A DNA stretch of 64,000 bases, taken from the NCBI GenBank assembly GCA_947259405.1, contig CAMYLY010000003.1, forward strand, positions 1 to 64,000. The letters are read 5' to 3'. This document shows positions 16,674 through 25,315 of the stretch, piece after piece (positions within the stretch are counted from its first letter, which is position 1; each line of letters starts with the position of its first letter). The DNA comes from an uncultured Gemmatimonadales bacterium (lineage in GTDB: Bacteria > Gemmatimonadota > Gemmatimonadetes > Gemmatimonadales > GWC2-71-9). A program made the position numbers and the translations under genes. The notes under the pieces are model-generated. The model had not been told where the DNA came from, made no database searches, and saw nothing but the letters and a program-made list of their open reading frames with translations.

Positions 16674-18407
16674 TCAGTCCTCGACCACGAAGCTGAACAT
16701 CATCCCCGCATGCAAGTGCTCGGCAATGTGGCAGTGCAACATCCACTCCCCCGGGTTGGACATCTCTACGAGCACCTCCATCGTCGACCCCACCGGCACG
16801 ACCGCGGTGTCCTTCCAGACCAGGTTCTCGCGGCGCACGCCATCCATGGAGAGCACGAGGAATCGCTGCCCGTGGATGTGAATCGGATGGTGCATCGGGT
16901 GAAACGATTCCGGCGTGTTGTGGATCGCGATCTTCACAACGTCACCAACCTTGAAACGCCAGTTGATCTCACCGTTCTCTGCCCCGGTCTTCGTATCTCG
17001 GAGGATCCACGTCACTTGCTCCGCCGAGGAGAGCCAATTCATCATCGGCATCGCATCGTTCCACTCCATCGGCGGCACGTACAAGGTGTCCGCTTCCATG
17101 GCGAGTACGATGGGCTGCGGCAGATCCTGCACGCGCACCGTTGTCTCTAGCTCGTGATCCGGGACCCGTTCGAATTCGCTGCGAAACGCGTTGATATCGG
17201 CAACCACCTCGCTGTGTACGCGCAGCGTTTCGAAGGCGTTCGAGACCTCCGGATCCGCTAACTCCTCCGACACCGTCACCACGGCAAGCGTGTCCACCCA
17301 CGGATAGAACTCACCACGGAAGTGGTTGATGGCCTGGATCGTGTTGGTGATGGCGACCTCGCCTGGCTCGCCGAAGCGTACATCCACGACGTAGCGCTCG
17401 GCGGGCGCGATCACGACACTGGGGACCCATTGCTCGCGCTCGAATCGACCCACGTCCGACGCGACGAGTTTCACGCGCGCGTGCTCGAAGACCACGTTGA
17501 ACGTGCGAGTGTTGGCCACATTCGTCAGGAAGAAACGCACGACCTCGCCGCGTTGTGCGGAAAGCCGGTAGTCGGTCTGGCCGTTCACCATCATGACGTT
17601 GCCAAACCGTCCCATAAGCGCATGGGTCGGGGCCTGGTCTCCCCACGGAATCGCGCCTTGCTCGTCCATGAGCATGTCGTCCAGGACGAACACCTCTTCA
17701 CGGTGTGCGGGGCCGTAGTAGTCAGGGTCCGGTGACGTCACCAGCAAGTTGCCAAACAAGCCAAGGTCTTGTTGGACATCTTCTCGCACGTGTGGGTGAT
17801 ACCAGAACATGCCGGCGTCGGGGACGTGGACCTCGTAGGTGAAGCTCTCTCCCTGCCTGATGGCTGCCTGCGTAACATCGGGCACGCCGTCGAAACGGTT
17901 GTCGATCCGGACGCCGTGCCAGTGAATCGTAGTCGGCATCTGGATGTCGTTGGTGACCTCCACGATGATCGTGGCGTCCTTCGCGGTCTTGATGAGAGGA
18001 CCGGGATACTGGCCGTTGTAGCCATACATGATCATCTCGTGGCCGTCGATCGTTCGGCGGACCATGGAGACCGCAATATGAAGCGTGTCACCGTTGGCCA
18101 TCGGGACGACTGCGGAAGGCTGTGCTTCTGGGAATATCGTCGGATCCATCCCCGTGCCCGGCATGAACGGCCCTACGACGGGAACGGCGCTCTCCAATCC
18201 CGGGAGCATCGGCATGTTGGGATCCATCGGCACCATACGCCAGCCGCCCGGCATCGTCATGCCGTGCACGGCATGCTCCTGCGCGGTCGCGGGTGCGACT
18301 GACAGCGCGACGGAGAGAAGCGCCACGGACCAACTTCGCGTTCCGCGGGTAAACCCGCGGCTCGGCGGCACTTCGCGCCGACGCGCCCTGAAGGGCGCCC
18401 TATGCAT
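16674..18407 (-). CDS. Multicopper oxidase (laccase / CopA / FtsP-like), secreted
   Basis: Three-cupredoxin-domain oxidase of 577 residues that couples one-electron substrate oxidation to O2 reduction in the periplasm. The ATG overlaps the previous gene's stop (TAATG). All copper ligands are visible: HWHG (H162, H164), WYHPH (H204, H206), HPIHIHG and HCHIAEHLHAGM, which supplies the type 1 Cys, His and Met. After the signal peptide a Met-rich stretch (MTMPGGWRMVPMDPNMPMLP) resembles the copper-binding inserts of CopA/CueO. The upstream small secreted gene is translationally coupled and also has a Met/His-rich tail. Copper tolerance or phenol/metal oxidation are both possible. The N-terminus has several Arg but no strict twin-arginine motif. 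Confidence 0.92.
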   Translation of the reverse strand: MHRAPFRARRREVPPSRGFTRGTRSWSVALLSVALSVAPATAQEHAVHGMTMPGGWRMVPMDPNMPMLPGLESAVPVVGPFMPGTGMDPTIFPEAQPSAVVPMANGDTLHIAVSMVRRTIDGHEMIMYGYNGQYPGPLIKTAKDATIIVEVTNDIQMPTTIHWHGVRIDNRFDGVPDVTQAAIRQGESFTYEVHVPDAGMFWYHPHVREDVQQDLGLFGNLLVTSPDPDYYGPAHREEVFVLDDMLMDEQGAIPWGDQAPTHALMGRFGNVMMVNGQTDYRLSAQRGEVVRFFLTNVANTRTFNVVFEHARVKLVASDVGRFEREQWVPSVVIAPAERYVVDVRFGEPGEVAITNTIQAINHFRGEFYPWVDTLAVVTVSEELADPEVSNAFETLRVHSEVVADINAFRSEFERVPDHELETTVRVQDLPQPIVLAMEADTLYVPPMEWNDAMPMMNWLSSAEQVTWILRDTKTGAENGEINWRFKVGDVVKIAIHNTPESFHPMHHPIHIHGQRFLVLSMDGVRRENLVWKDTAVVPVGSTMEVLVEMSNPGEWMLHCHIAEHLHAGMMFSFVVED

Positions 18408-18961
18408 TACTCGTCGTACCCGTAGGCGGCGCAGTTTTCTTGTTGGAACGGCCCGTGTCCCGCCATCGTGTGCATCATCCCGCTCCGCGACATGCCGCGA
18501 AAGGCGACGGGGCCCGACCATCGTTCGGCCGACGGGTCGTCCGTGGGCTCGAGCGTGACGACTACCAGGAACTTGTTCCATGACGTCGAGCCCGTGACGC
18601 GAAGGTCGCTATCGAGCATGCCAATGCGCTGGACGTCGTCCACCTCCCGTGTCGTCACCCACGCGACGAGCACGCCGGTCCGAGGTGCTCGCATCCGTTC
18701 CAGCGACACGCTGATTTCGTACCGATAGCTGCCGTCCTCGGCCATCGCGATCGAGAACGGCGACGACGGTGACAGTTGCACATCGGCGCGTCCGCTTGCG
18801 AGCCCCATCCCGGGCACGTTCCTCGTGCCGACAAGATCGATGGCGTAGTAGTCCGGTCCCGTCCGCGCAACACACGCTCGGATGCCGGGATCGGCGTGAG
18901 CTCCCGTAAGGAGGGTCACCCCGCCGACCACAACCGCAAGACGAAAGATCCTCGGCGGCAT
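18407..18961 (-). CDS. Small secreted protein coupled to multicopper oxidase, function unknown
   Basis: Protein of 184 residues with a signal peptide (RLAVVVGGVTLLTGAHA). The body is beta-rich (SPFSIAMAEDGSYRYEISVS, then GVLVAWVTTREVDDVQRIG). Near the C-terminus a Met/His-rich segment FRGMSRSGMMHTMAGHGPFQ and a Cys precede the stop. It overlaps the oxidase start by one base and follows the LVIVD gene by 7 nt, so the genes form one transcript. The oxidase has its own Met-rich segment, so a copper-binding or copper-delivery role is a fair guess; no family was recognised. Confidence 0.7.
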   Translation of the reverse strand: MPPRIFRLAVVVGGVTLLTGAHADPGIRACVARTGPDYYAIDLVGTRNVPGMGLASGRADVQLSPSSPFSIAMAEDGSYRYEISVSLERMRAPRTGVLVAWVTTREVDDVQRIGMLDSDLRVTGSTSWNKFLVVVTLEPTDDPSAERWSGPVAFRGMSRSGMMHTMAGHGPFQQENCAAYGYDE

Positions 18962-18968
18962 CGGAAGG

Positions 18969-20336
18969 CTACGGGCTGTCGCTCACGACCTTGGGCTTAA
19001 TCGGCTTGTCCCACTTCTGGGCTGAAGAGATATCGGGCATACCCCACTGCTCGCCGCTCCACCCGTCGAAGCCCTCCATCTTGAACGTCCAGAGTCCCGT
19101 CGACATGTCACTGATCACAATCAGACCGTCGTCGTTCCGCACATCGACGCCGAATGCACCGTTAAACAATTCGCGGCCACCGATCCCTCTGGACGAGTTG
19201 CCGTGTGGTGGCCCCACGTACGTGTCGTAGAGGCCAACGGTCACCGGATTCTCCGGGTCCTGCAGATTGAAGACCTGAAGGCCGTCTAGGTAGCCAGAAA
19301 CGAATACGAAGGGCCAGCGGACCTCGTGGTTGTGCACGAGGTTTCGCCAATTCGCGGTGAATGCCGAAAGCGGCCGCCGAATGTTGGTGACCTGTCCCTC
19401 CAGCGCCGGCTGTAGGTCGAATATCCGAAGCGGCGCATACTGATACTCCGTTTCCGCGATGACGTATCGACCGTCCGGGCTGGGAGTGAACGTATGCCCG
19501 TACGAGACGCCGCTGATGCCGGTGAGGGTGATGCGCAGTTCGGGGTTGGCGATATCGGTCACATCGTAGATGTAGTAGCCACCGGTGCCGCCACCGTAGA
19601 AGCGGTCCTCATCCGTGTCGGGATGGTAGCCAACGTAGAAGTCATGGTACCCGCGTCCGCCGCCGCGTCCCAAGGCCGATTCCGGCACCGGCACCATACC
19701 GACCAATGCATTGTCGAGATTGCCTTCGACGACCATGCCGAGGTCGTAGACGAGGGCGCCCGGACCGCGGGCGGTCGTGAACAGGTACACCCGGTCATTC
19801 GAGTGCTTATAGATGAATATGTTGTGGAATCCGCCCGGCATGTCGGGCTTGCGGATGCGCGCGACTTCGCGCACTCGTGACGGGTCGGGCAGATCGGTCA
19901 CATCCAGGACCACGGCGCCGAGGTCGCTGTCGGGCCCGCCTGAGCCAAACTGTAAGGACTGCACGACGTAGTAGCGGTTGTTCCACTTGAAGTGCTTCAC
20001 GTCCATGCCGCCGGTACGCTGGTGCAGATCCTGATCCTCGATGCGCCATTCGTAGAGGAGCTGCGGGCGTTCGGGGTCGGCGATACTGATGATGTCCAGG
20101 CCCTTTGGCCCCCGCTCACCGTAGACCATCCGTGCGACATACGCGTACGGGCGGTTCAGTTCCTGCTCGACGTCCATGTCCGCAACGGATTGCGCCGGTC
20201 CGAGGGGCAGATGGCCCAGGACTTCGATGTTGTCGCTGCCGCGCTGGAGCGGATTCCATTCTTGGGCGCTGGCCGGGAGGCTCAAGCCCATCACTGCCAT
20301 CGTGATGGTGCAGATGCGAACTGGGGATCGGGACAT
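18969..20336 (-). CDS. LVIVD-repeat secreted propeller protein
   Basis: Protein of 455 residues started at the ATG with GAGG five bases upstream; a GTG two codons earlier is the alternative. The signal peptide ends at LPASAQ. Repeats of the LVIVD type recur, such as GLDIISIADPERPQLLYEW, VVLDVTDLPDPSRVREVARI, YYIYDVTDIANPELRITLT and LQVFNLQDPENPVTVGLYDT, which build a beta propeller. LVIVD proteins are secreted and often accompany multicopper oxidases or choice-of-anchor proteins, but no enzymatic activity is established. It is the second gene of the four-gene minus-strand cluster that ends with the oxidase. Confidence 0.88.
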   Translation of the reverse strand: MSRSPVRICTITMAVMGLSLPASAQEWNPLQRGSDNIEVLGHLPLGPAQSVADMDVEQELNRPYAYVARMVYGERGPKGLDIISIADPERPQLLYEWRIEDQDLHQRTGGMDVKHFKWNNRYYVVQSLQFGSGGPDSDLGAVVLDVTDLPDPSRVREVARIRKPDMPGGFHNIFIYKHSNDRVYLFTTARGPGALVYDLGMVVEGNLDNALVGMVPVPESALGRGGGRGYHDFYVGYHPDTDEDRFYGGGTGGYYIYDVTDIANPELRITLTGISGVSYGHTFTPSPDGRYVIAETEYQYAPLRIFDLQPALEGQVTNIRRPLSAFTANWRNLVHNHEVRWPFVFVSGYLDGLQVFNLQDPENPVTVGLYDTYVGPPHGNSSRGIGGRELFNGAFGVDVRNDDGLIVISDMSTGLWTFKMEGFDGWSGEQWGMPDISSAQKWDKPIKPKVVSDSP

Positions 20337-20442
20337 AGACACCTCGTGGGGATTCGATTCTGATGCGAAGCACGAAAGGTTGAGGTCAGGGCGTCTGGAG
20401 GCAAGTCACGCCCCGGCTGCGAGTTGCGGTGTGATTTTCTGA

Positions 20443-20682
20443 CTAGGGGTGGTGTTCGTCGGGTTCCCTCGCCGGGCCGACGAACAGCCGGGCGGAGATG
20501 TATGTGATGATGGGGAGAATGAGGCACATCCCGTGGGTACAAAGGTCTTCGAAGGTCAACAGGCGTTTCCACCACGGAAGGGGGGACGGAATCGCGAGTA
20601 GGTCGAACACGATGAGCGCGCCGAACGGTACGCCAAAAGCGAGGACAAAGATCTTGATCTCGCGATGGGGAGTGAGGTCCAT
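20443..20682 (-). CDS. Small two-span membrane protein
   Basis: Protein of 79 residues with two hydrophobic spans (IFVLAFGVPFGALIVFDLLA and GMCLILPIITYISARLF) joined by a short loop, WWKRLLTFEDLCTH, and a charged C-terminal tail. It heads the LVIVD/oxidase cluster at a distance of 106 nt. The composition is clearly membrane-protein-like rather than random, and it holds two Cys. No family was recognised. It might be a subunit or anchor for the secreted oxidase system. Confidence 0.6.
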   Translation of the reverse strand: MDLTPHREIKIFVLAFGVPFGALIVFDLLAIPSPLPWWKRLLTFEDLCTHGMCLILPIITYISARLFVGPAREPDEHHP

Positions 20683-20897
20683 GGTGTGCGCCTAATCTGG
20701 TGCTCGCTAGCCGAGAAGTGCAACGCATCCGAGGCGGTCGCTGTTGATTGCGCGACACGCTCGTGCTTACCCGCCAGCTCGGCACAAAAGCAAGCCGGGT
20801 TCTCAGTGTGGTGCAATAGCCGGGCAGCGGCTCCTTTGATGAGGCGCACGTAACTGGCGCCTGGCATACCCGAACGAATGGCTGCAGATTAAAGCCC

Positions 20898-21725
20898 ATG
20901 CATCCGTTCGCTTCCAGGTCCGCACTTGTCTGCCTTGCTCTTGCACTTCCGACCACACTCGTCGCGCAGGTGGGCACCATCGAAGGCACGGTCCGTGACG
21001 TTCGGACGGGCGACCCCATCCGTGAGGCGGTCGTCACGGTAGTCGGGGCCAATCTGACTGCCACGAGCAATGTCAACGGATTCTTCGAGATTGCGAACGT
21101 CCCAACGGGACCGCAGAGTGTTCGCGTACGGGCGGTTGGGTATCAACCACAGGTTGTGACGAACCTGGTGGTGTCGGCTGGCATGCCCGGGTCCGTGAAC
21201 TTCCAATTGCAGGGATCGATCTTCCGCATCGAAGGTGTGGTCGTGACCGGCGTTTCCGAGGCGGTCGAGAGCACCAAGCTTCCCTTCACGGTCGACCAGC
21301 TCAAGACTGAAGACCTGCCTGTTCCGCCCCTCGCGGCGTTCGACGGCATACAGGGCAAAGTGGCCTCCGCGCGCGTGCGGACAGGGAGCGGGTTGCCCGG
21401 AGAGCAACCGAGCATTCTGTTGCGGGGTGTCACCAGCCTGAATACCAGTGGCCGCTCGAACGAACCGCTGTACGTGGTGGACGGGGTCATCCTGGCGGGC
21501 GCACGCACCAACGATATCGACGGGCTCGAAATCGAGACTATCGAAGTGGTGAAGGGTGCCGCTGCCGCCGCGCTGTATGGGTCGCGCGCGGCCAATGGAG
21601 TCATCTCGATCACGACCCAGCGCGGCGCGGGTATCCCCGAGGGCGAAACACGGTTTCGGTTCCGTACTGAGGTCGGTACCAGTATGCCTCGTATGCGCGA
21701 TCAGATCGTGGCGGCTGGTCGTTAG
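20898..21725 (+). pseudogene. Truncated SusC-like TonB-dependent receptor (N-terminal third only)
   Basis: A 275-codon frame with a signal peptide, a carboxypeptidase-regulatory-like domain (GTIEGTVRDVRTGDPIREAV) and a TonB plug domain with the SusC signatures ILLRGVTSLN, PLYVVDGV, EVVKGAAAAALYGSRA and ANGVISITT. Intact SusC-like receptors run to about 1000 residues, including a 22-strand barrel. Here the frame ends about 40 codons after the plug with no barrel. Immediately downstream lies the end of an inverted kinase fragment, so the barrel was lost by a rearrangement. A plug without barrel cannot form a channel. A mis-joined assembly is an alternative explanation. Confidence 0.85.
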
Positions 21726-22533
21726 ATCTGCCTCGGCCGGGGCGGCTGCTGTCGACAGCGGTCGCGAGCGCGACCATGACCTGCTGCGTGAGTGTATCAA
21801 GCGCCCCTTGTGGATCCCGCAGTATGGCGCGCTCGTCTAAGGCCTGGACGATCTGATTGGTGCTGGCATTCGTGATCTCGGTGTGGACAAGGGCCGTGTC
21901 GCCGGCGGTGTAGAAGTATCCGGACACCACGAAGGTCGCCCCCGTTTCGTCAGCGATGCGGACGAAGTCCGGCGAACCGTTCGCGCCTGCGCTGGTGAGT
22001 ATGCGGTCCACGGTGCTCGCCGGTACGGGTTCGATCAGATCCGTAGACAGTAAACCGGCGGTGAGACGGTTTCTCGCAACGGTGGCGAAGGTGCGCGCGG
22101 AGGGATCGTCGTCCCGGTTCTCCAAGGGCATCACCACCACGCGGTTTGCCACGCGCGTCGGAGCAGAAGGCCCTAACACAACAAGGCTTGCCACAATCCC
22201 GATCGTCACTACCGCGCCGGCGCCGACGATCCATCGTGTCCGCCTCCGGCTGGGGGGAGCGGCGTGCGCTTCAGCGGGTGCGGCGACGGGGACACCGGCG
22301 CTGTAGGTACGCACCGGCGTCACGGTGGTCGGGTTCTTCAACCCCTGGCTCAACTGCTCGGCGGTTGCGAACCGGTCCGCCGGGCTGCGTGCCAACGCCT
22401 TCATGACGACGTTCTCGAGCGTGGGCGGAACCGTGTTGCGAAGTGCCTGGAGACTGGGCACCGAATCCGTCACCTTGCGCGCGAGAATGTTCTGTGGCGT
22501 CGTGCCGCCGAATGGCGGTTCGCCGCCGAGCAT
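21610..22533 (-). pseudogene. C-terminal fragment of a Ser/Thr kinase, lacking the catalytic core
   Basis: The 307-codon frame begins within the kinase domain at EMLGGEPPF, then shows the C-lobe end (KALARSPADRFATAEQLSQ), a transmembrane helix (WIVGAGAVVTIGIVASLVVL) and the conserved extracytoplasmic domain VVVMPLENRDDDPSARTFAT. Everything N-terminal, including the glycine loop, HRD and DFG, is missing. The frame opens directly against a copy of the 9-nt repeat, translated as VPSVPS before the Glu-Met. The 3' end runs into sequence shared with the receptor remnant. It is therefore broken at both ends and cannot be an active kinase. Confidence 0.85.
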
Positions 22534-22536
22534 CTC

Positions 22537-22600
22537 GGATGGGACAGATGGGACTGATTTCGGCCCCTCTATCCCATCTGTCCCCTCTGTCCCATCTTCC
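22537..22600. repeat. Inverted pair of 9-nt pyrimidine/purine repeats at a rearrangement breakpoint
   Basis: The left arm GGATGGGACAGATGGGA and the right arm beginning TCCCATCTGTCCCCTCTG are reverse complements over about 13 bases, separated by roughly 20 nt, so a hairpin could form. The right arm is a 9-nt tandem repeat (TCCCATCTG/TCCCCTCTG/TCCCATCTT) ending five bases before the start codon of the intact kinase gene. The left arm abuts the truncated kinase frame. Related repeats occur at 740, 29353 and 51755. Confidence 0.75.
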
Positions 22601-22604
22601 TTTG

Positions 22605-25289
22605 ATGACTGCCATCCCCACGCGCCTCACGACCGCTCTCGCTGACCGCTACGTCCTCGATCGCGAGCTTGGCGAGGGCGGCATGGCGACAGTGTATCTC
22701 GCCCAGGATGTGAAACACGACCGGCGTGTCGCCATCAAGGTGTTGAAGCCGGAACTCGTGGCGGTGATTGGTGCCGAACGATTCCTCGCTGAGATCAAGC
22801 TGACGGCCAATCTCCAACATCCCCACATTCTGCCGCTGCATGATTCGGGGGAGGCTGATGGTCTGTTGTTCTATGTCATGCCGTACGTCGAAGGTGAGTC
22901 GCTCCGCGGCCGGATGGATCGCGAAAAGCAGATCCCCGTTGGAGAGGCGGTGCGCATCGCCTCCGAGGTGGCCGACGCATTGGATTACGCGCACCGGAAC
23001 GACGTGATCCATCGGGACATCAAGCCCGAGAATGTGCTGTTGCACGACGGCCGCGCGCTCGTGGCCGACTTCGGTATTGCCCTCGCGGTAACGGAGGCGG
23101 GTGGATCGCGACTGACTGAAACGGGAATCTCGCTGGGGACGCCGCACTACATGAGTCCCGAGCAAGCGATGGGCGAGCGCGACCTCGATGCTCGGAGCGA
23201 TCTCTACGCTCTCGGCGCCACCCTGTACGAAATGTTGGCGGGCGAACCGCCCTTCACCGGTCCCACGGCGCAGTCCATCGTCGCCAAAGTGATGACCGCG
23301 ACCGCGGAGCCCGTGACGACCTATCGCAGCACGGTGCCGCCCCACGTGGCACAGGCGGTGTCGACCGCGTTGCAGAAGCTACCGGCGGACCGGTATGCCA
23401 CGGCCGACGCCTTCTCGAAGGCGCTCACGCAACCGTCGACGGCGGTGGGCGCCGTGGGCGAAGCGCGTCGCGCGAGTCGCCCCGGCTTGGTGATGGGGGT
23501 GGTTGGAATCGCGATCGTGGCGTTGGCAGCCGGATGGATGCTGGGCCAGCGCGCTACTGGAGACACGTCTGGTGCAGTGCCGCCCTCCCGACTCGCGGTG
23601 CTGGCGCCCAAGGTCGGCGGATCTGGCGGTGCGGTCGAGAACCGGATGCTGTCCGTCACGCGCGACGGCTCGGCAATCGTGTACGTCACGGAGGCCGAGG
23701 GAGTAGGGAACCAGGTGGTGTGGCACCCGCTCGATGCAACCGGGCCAACCCCGGTTCCAGGAGCTGACGGGAGATACGGCCCGACGGTGTCGCCCGATGG
23801 CCGCTGGGTGGTCACCACCGGCGAGGTCGGTCAACGGAACTTGCTCCGACGTGTTCCGATCACGGGCGGAGCACAGAGCGCGCTCCGAACGGGGGGGGTG
23901 AACTTCGGTGGGATTCCCTGGGCAACGTGGGATGCCGATGGGGGCGTGTGGTTTTCGGGGCGCGTCACCGGCGGCCTCGTACGGGTCGGAGCCGAGAGCG
24001 ATTCCGCGGAAGTCCGGTTCGAGGCACTGCGCTCGATCGTGCTGTCGGACATTTTGGATGATGGGCGAACTGGGTTGGCCGTCAACATGCCCATGGGGAC
24101 CTCATCTGGCGCAGCGGTGCTACTCGATCTCGAGACCGGCGACACCCTCCCCTTGATTGACGTACCACTCGTCGAGATTCGATACACCTCGGGGTACCTC
24201 GTGTATGCCTTGCCAAACAACACGCTGCAGGCTGTGGCGTTCGACCAGGCGAGGCGCGAGGTGACCGGCGCGCCTGTGACGATCGCGACCGACGTGTCGC
24301 TGACTGGGACAGGCATTGCGCACTTTGACGTGTCCGCGAATGGCACGGTCGTGTACATCCCGGAGGAGCCTCGCACGTTGGTCTTGGTGAACCGAGCCGG
24401 GGCGGTGCGGGACGTGACGCCAGGAAGGCAGAACTATCACTCACCGATGTTCTCACCTTCCGGCCGCCGCGTGGCGGTGGATTTCACGTCCGCCGACGGT
24501 CGCGACGTGTGGATGCTCGACCTCGAGCAGCAAACGCTCACCCGAGTGACGTTCACGCGTGATGGTCACGATCCGACGTGGAGTCTCGACGGTCGGTTCA
24601 TCACGTACACGTCGTCCCAGTCCGGAGTCTTTGGAGTGTTCAGAACGCGGGCCGAAGCGGGTGGAGGGTCGCCCGAACGCGTGATGGAGAATGCGGCGTT
24701 GGGATTCACGGGATACTGGTTGCGCGATGGGTCAATGTTGACCGTGGGCAACGGTCTGCGGGACGAAATGGGGATTGAATCCGGCCTCGACATCGCGCGT
24801 GTTCGACCCGGTGAGGTCGACGAAATCGAACCTGTGGTCGCAACCCCGTACCAGGACGAATTCCCGACCGTCTCGCCAGATGGACGGTGGCTTGCCTATG
24901 TGTCCGACCAGAGCGGCGAACGCCAGGTGTACCTCCGGCCGCTCGACGGCGAAGCCGATCAGATCCAGGTCTCGGTTGGCGGCGGCTCCGAACCGGGGTG
25001 GAATCCCCGGGGTGGCGAGGTGTTCTACCGACAAACGGTCGACGGCCGCACCGTGTTGATGGCGGCGCAAATCGAGACCACGCCTCGCCCTCGCGTGTCC
25101 GGCCGTACGGAGCTGTTTCCGGTTGGAGACATGGTCGCATCAAATCCGCATCGGAACTACGACGTGTCGCCCGACGGGCAGTCCTTCATCATGGTGCAGC
25201 GCAGTGCCGCAACGCGGATCATGGTGATCCAGCAGCTGCCGGAGTTGATCCGTGCTTCAAGTGGGTCGGCTGGCGGAGTGTCTCAGTAG
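22605..25289 (+). CDS. Ser/Thr protein kinase with transmembrane helix and C-terminal TolB-like propeller
   Basis: Complete kinase of 894 residues. The ATG chosen opens MTAIPTRLTTALADRYVLDR, the standard beginning in this family. The kinase domain has glycine loop GEGGMATVYL, K45, HRDIKPEN (D138) and DFG (D155), with the GTPHYMSPEQ activation segment. A single transmembrane helix lies near residue 295 (LVMGVVGIAIVALAAGWMLG). The C-terminal 570 residues are propeller blades with SPDGRW-type motifs, likely periplasmic and probably sensing a ligand or envelope state. The upstream DNA is the pyrimidine repeat, with no purine-rich ribosome binding site. A truncated paralogue lies head-to-head next to it. 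Confidence 0.93.
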   Translation: MTAIPTRLTTALADRYVLDRELGEGGMATVYLAQDVKHDRRVAIKVLKPELVAVIGAERFLAEIKLTANLQHPHILPLHDSGEADGLLFYVMPYVEGESLRGRMDREKQIPVGEAVRIASEVADALDYAHRNDVIHRDIKPENVLLHDGRALVADFGIALAVTEAGGSRLTETGISLGTPHYMSPEQAMGERDLDARSDLYALGATLYEMLAGEPPFTGPTAQSIVAKVMTATAEPVTTYRSTVPPHVAQAVSTALQKLPADRYATADAFSKALTQPSTAVGAVGEARRASRPGLVMGVVGIAIVALAAGWMLGQRATGDTSGAVPPSRLAVLAPKVGGSGGAVENRMLSVTRDGSAIVYVTEAEGVGNQVVWHPLDATGPTPVPGADGRYGPTVSPDGRWVVTTGEVGQRNLLRRVPITGGAQSALRTGGVNFGGIPWATWDADGGVWFSGRVTGGLVRVGAESDSAEVRFEALRSIVLSDILDDGRTGLAVNMPMGTSSGAAVLLDLETGDTLPLIDVPLVEIRYTSGYLVYALPNNTLQAVAFDQARREVTGAPVTIATDVSLTGTGIAHFDVSANGTVVYIPEEPRTLVLVNRAGAVRDVTPGRQNYHSPMFSPSGRRVAVDFTSADGRDVWMLDLEQQTLTRVTFTRDGHDPTWSLDGRFITYTSSQSGVFGVFRTRAEAGGGSPERVMENAALGFTGYWLRDGSMLTVGNGLRDEMGIESGLDIARVRPGEVDEIEPVVATPYQDEFPTVSPDGRWLAYVSDQSGERQVYLRPLDGEADQIQVSVGGGSEPGWNPRGGEVFYRQTVDGRTVLMAAQIETTPRPRVSGRTELFPVGDMVASNPHRNYDVSPDGQSFIMVQRSAATRIMVIQQLPELIRASSGSAGGVSQ

Positions 25290-25315
25290 ATGGTCGGCTC
25301 GACCCGACGCTCGTC

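Noticed and set aside
20556-20867. Minus-strand 103-codon frame upstream of and overlapping the small membrane protein
   Set aside because: Its second half is a shifted reading of the two-span membrane protein; the first half shows no family resemblance.
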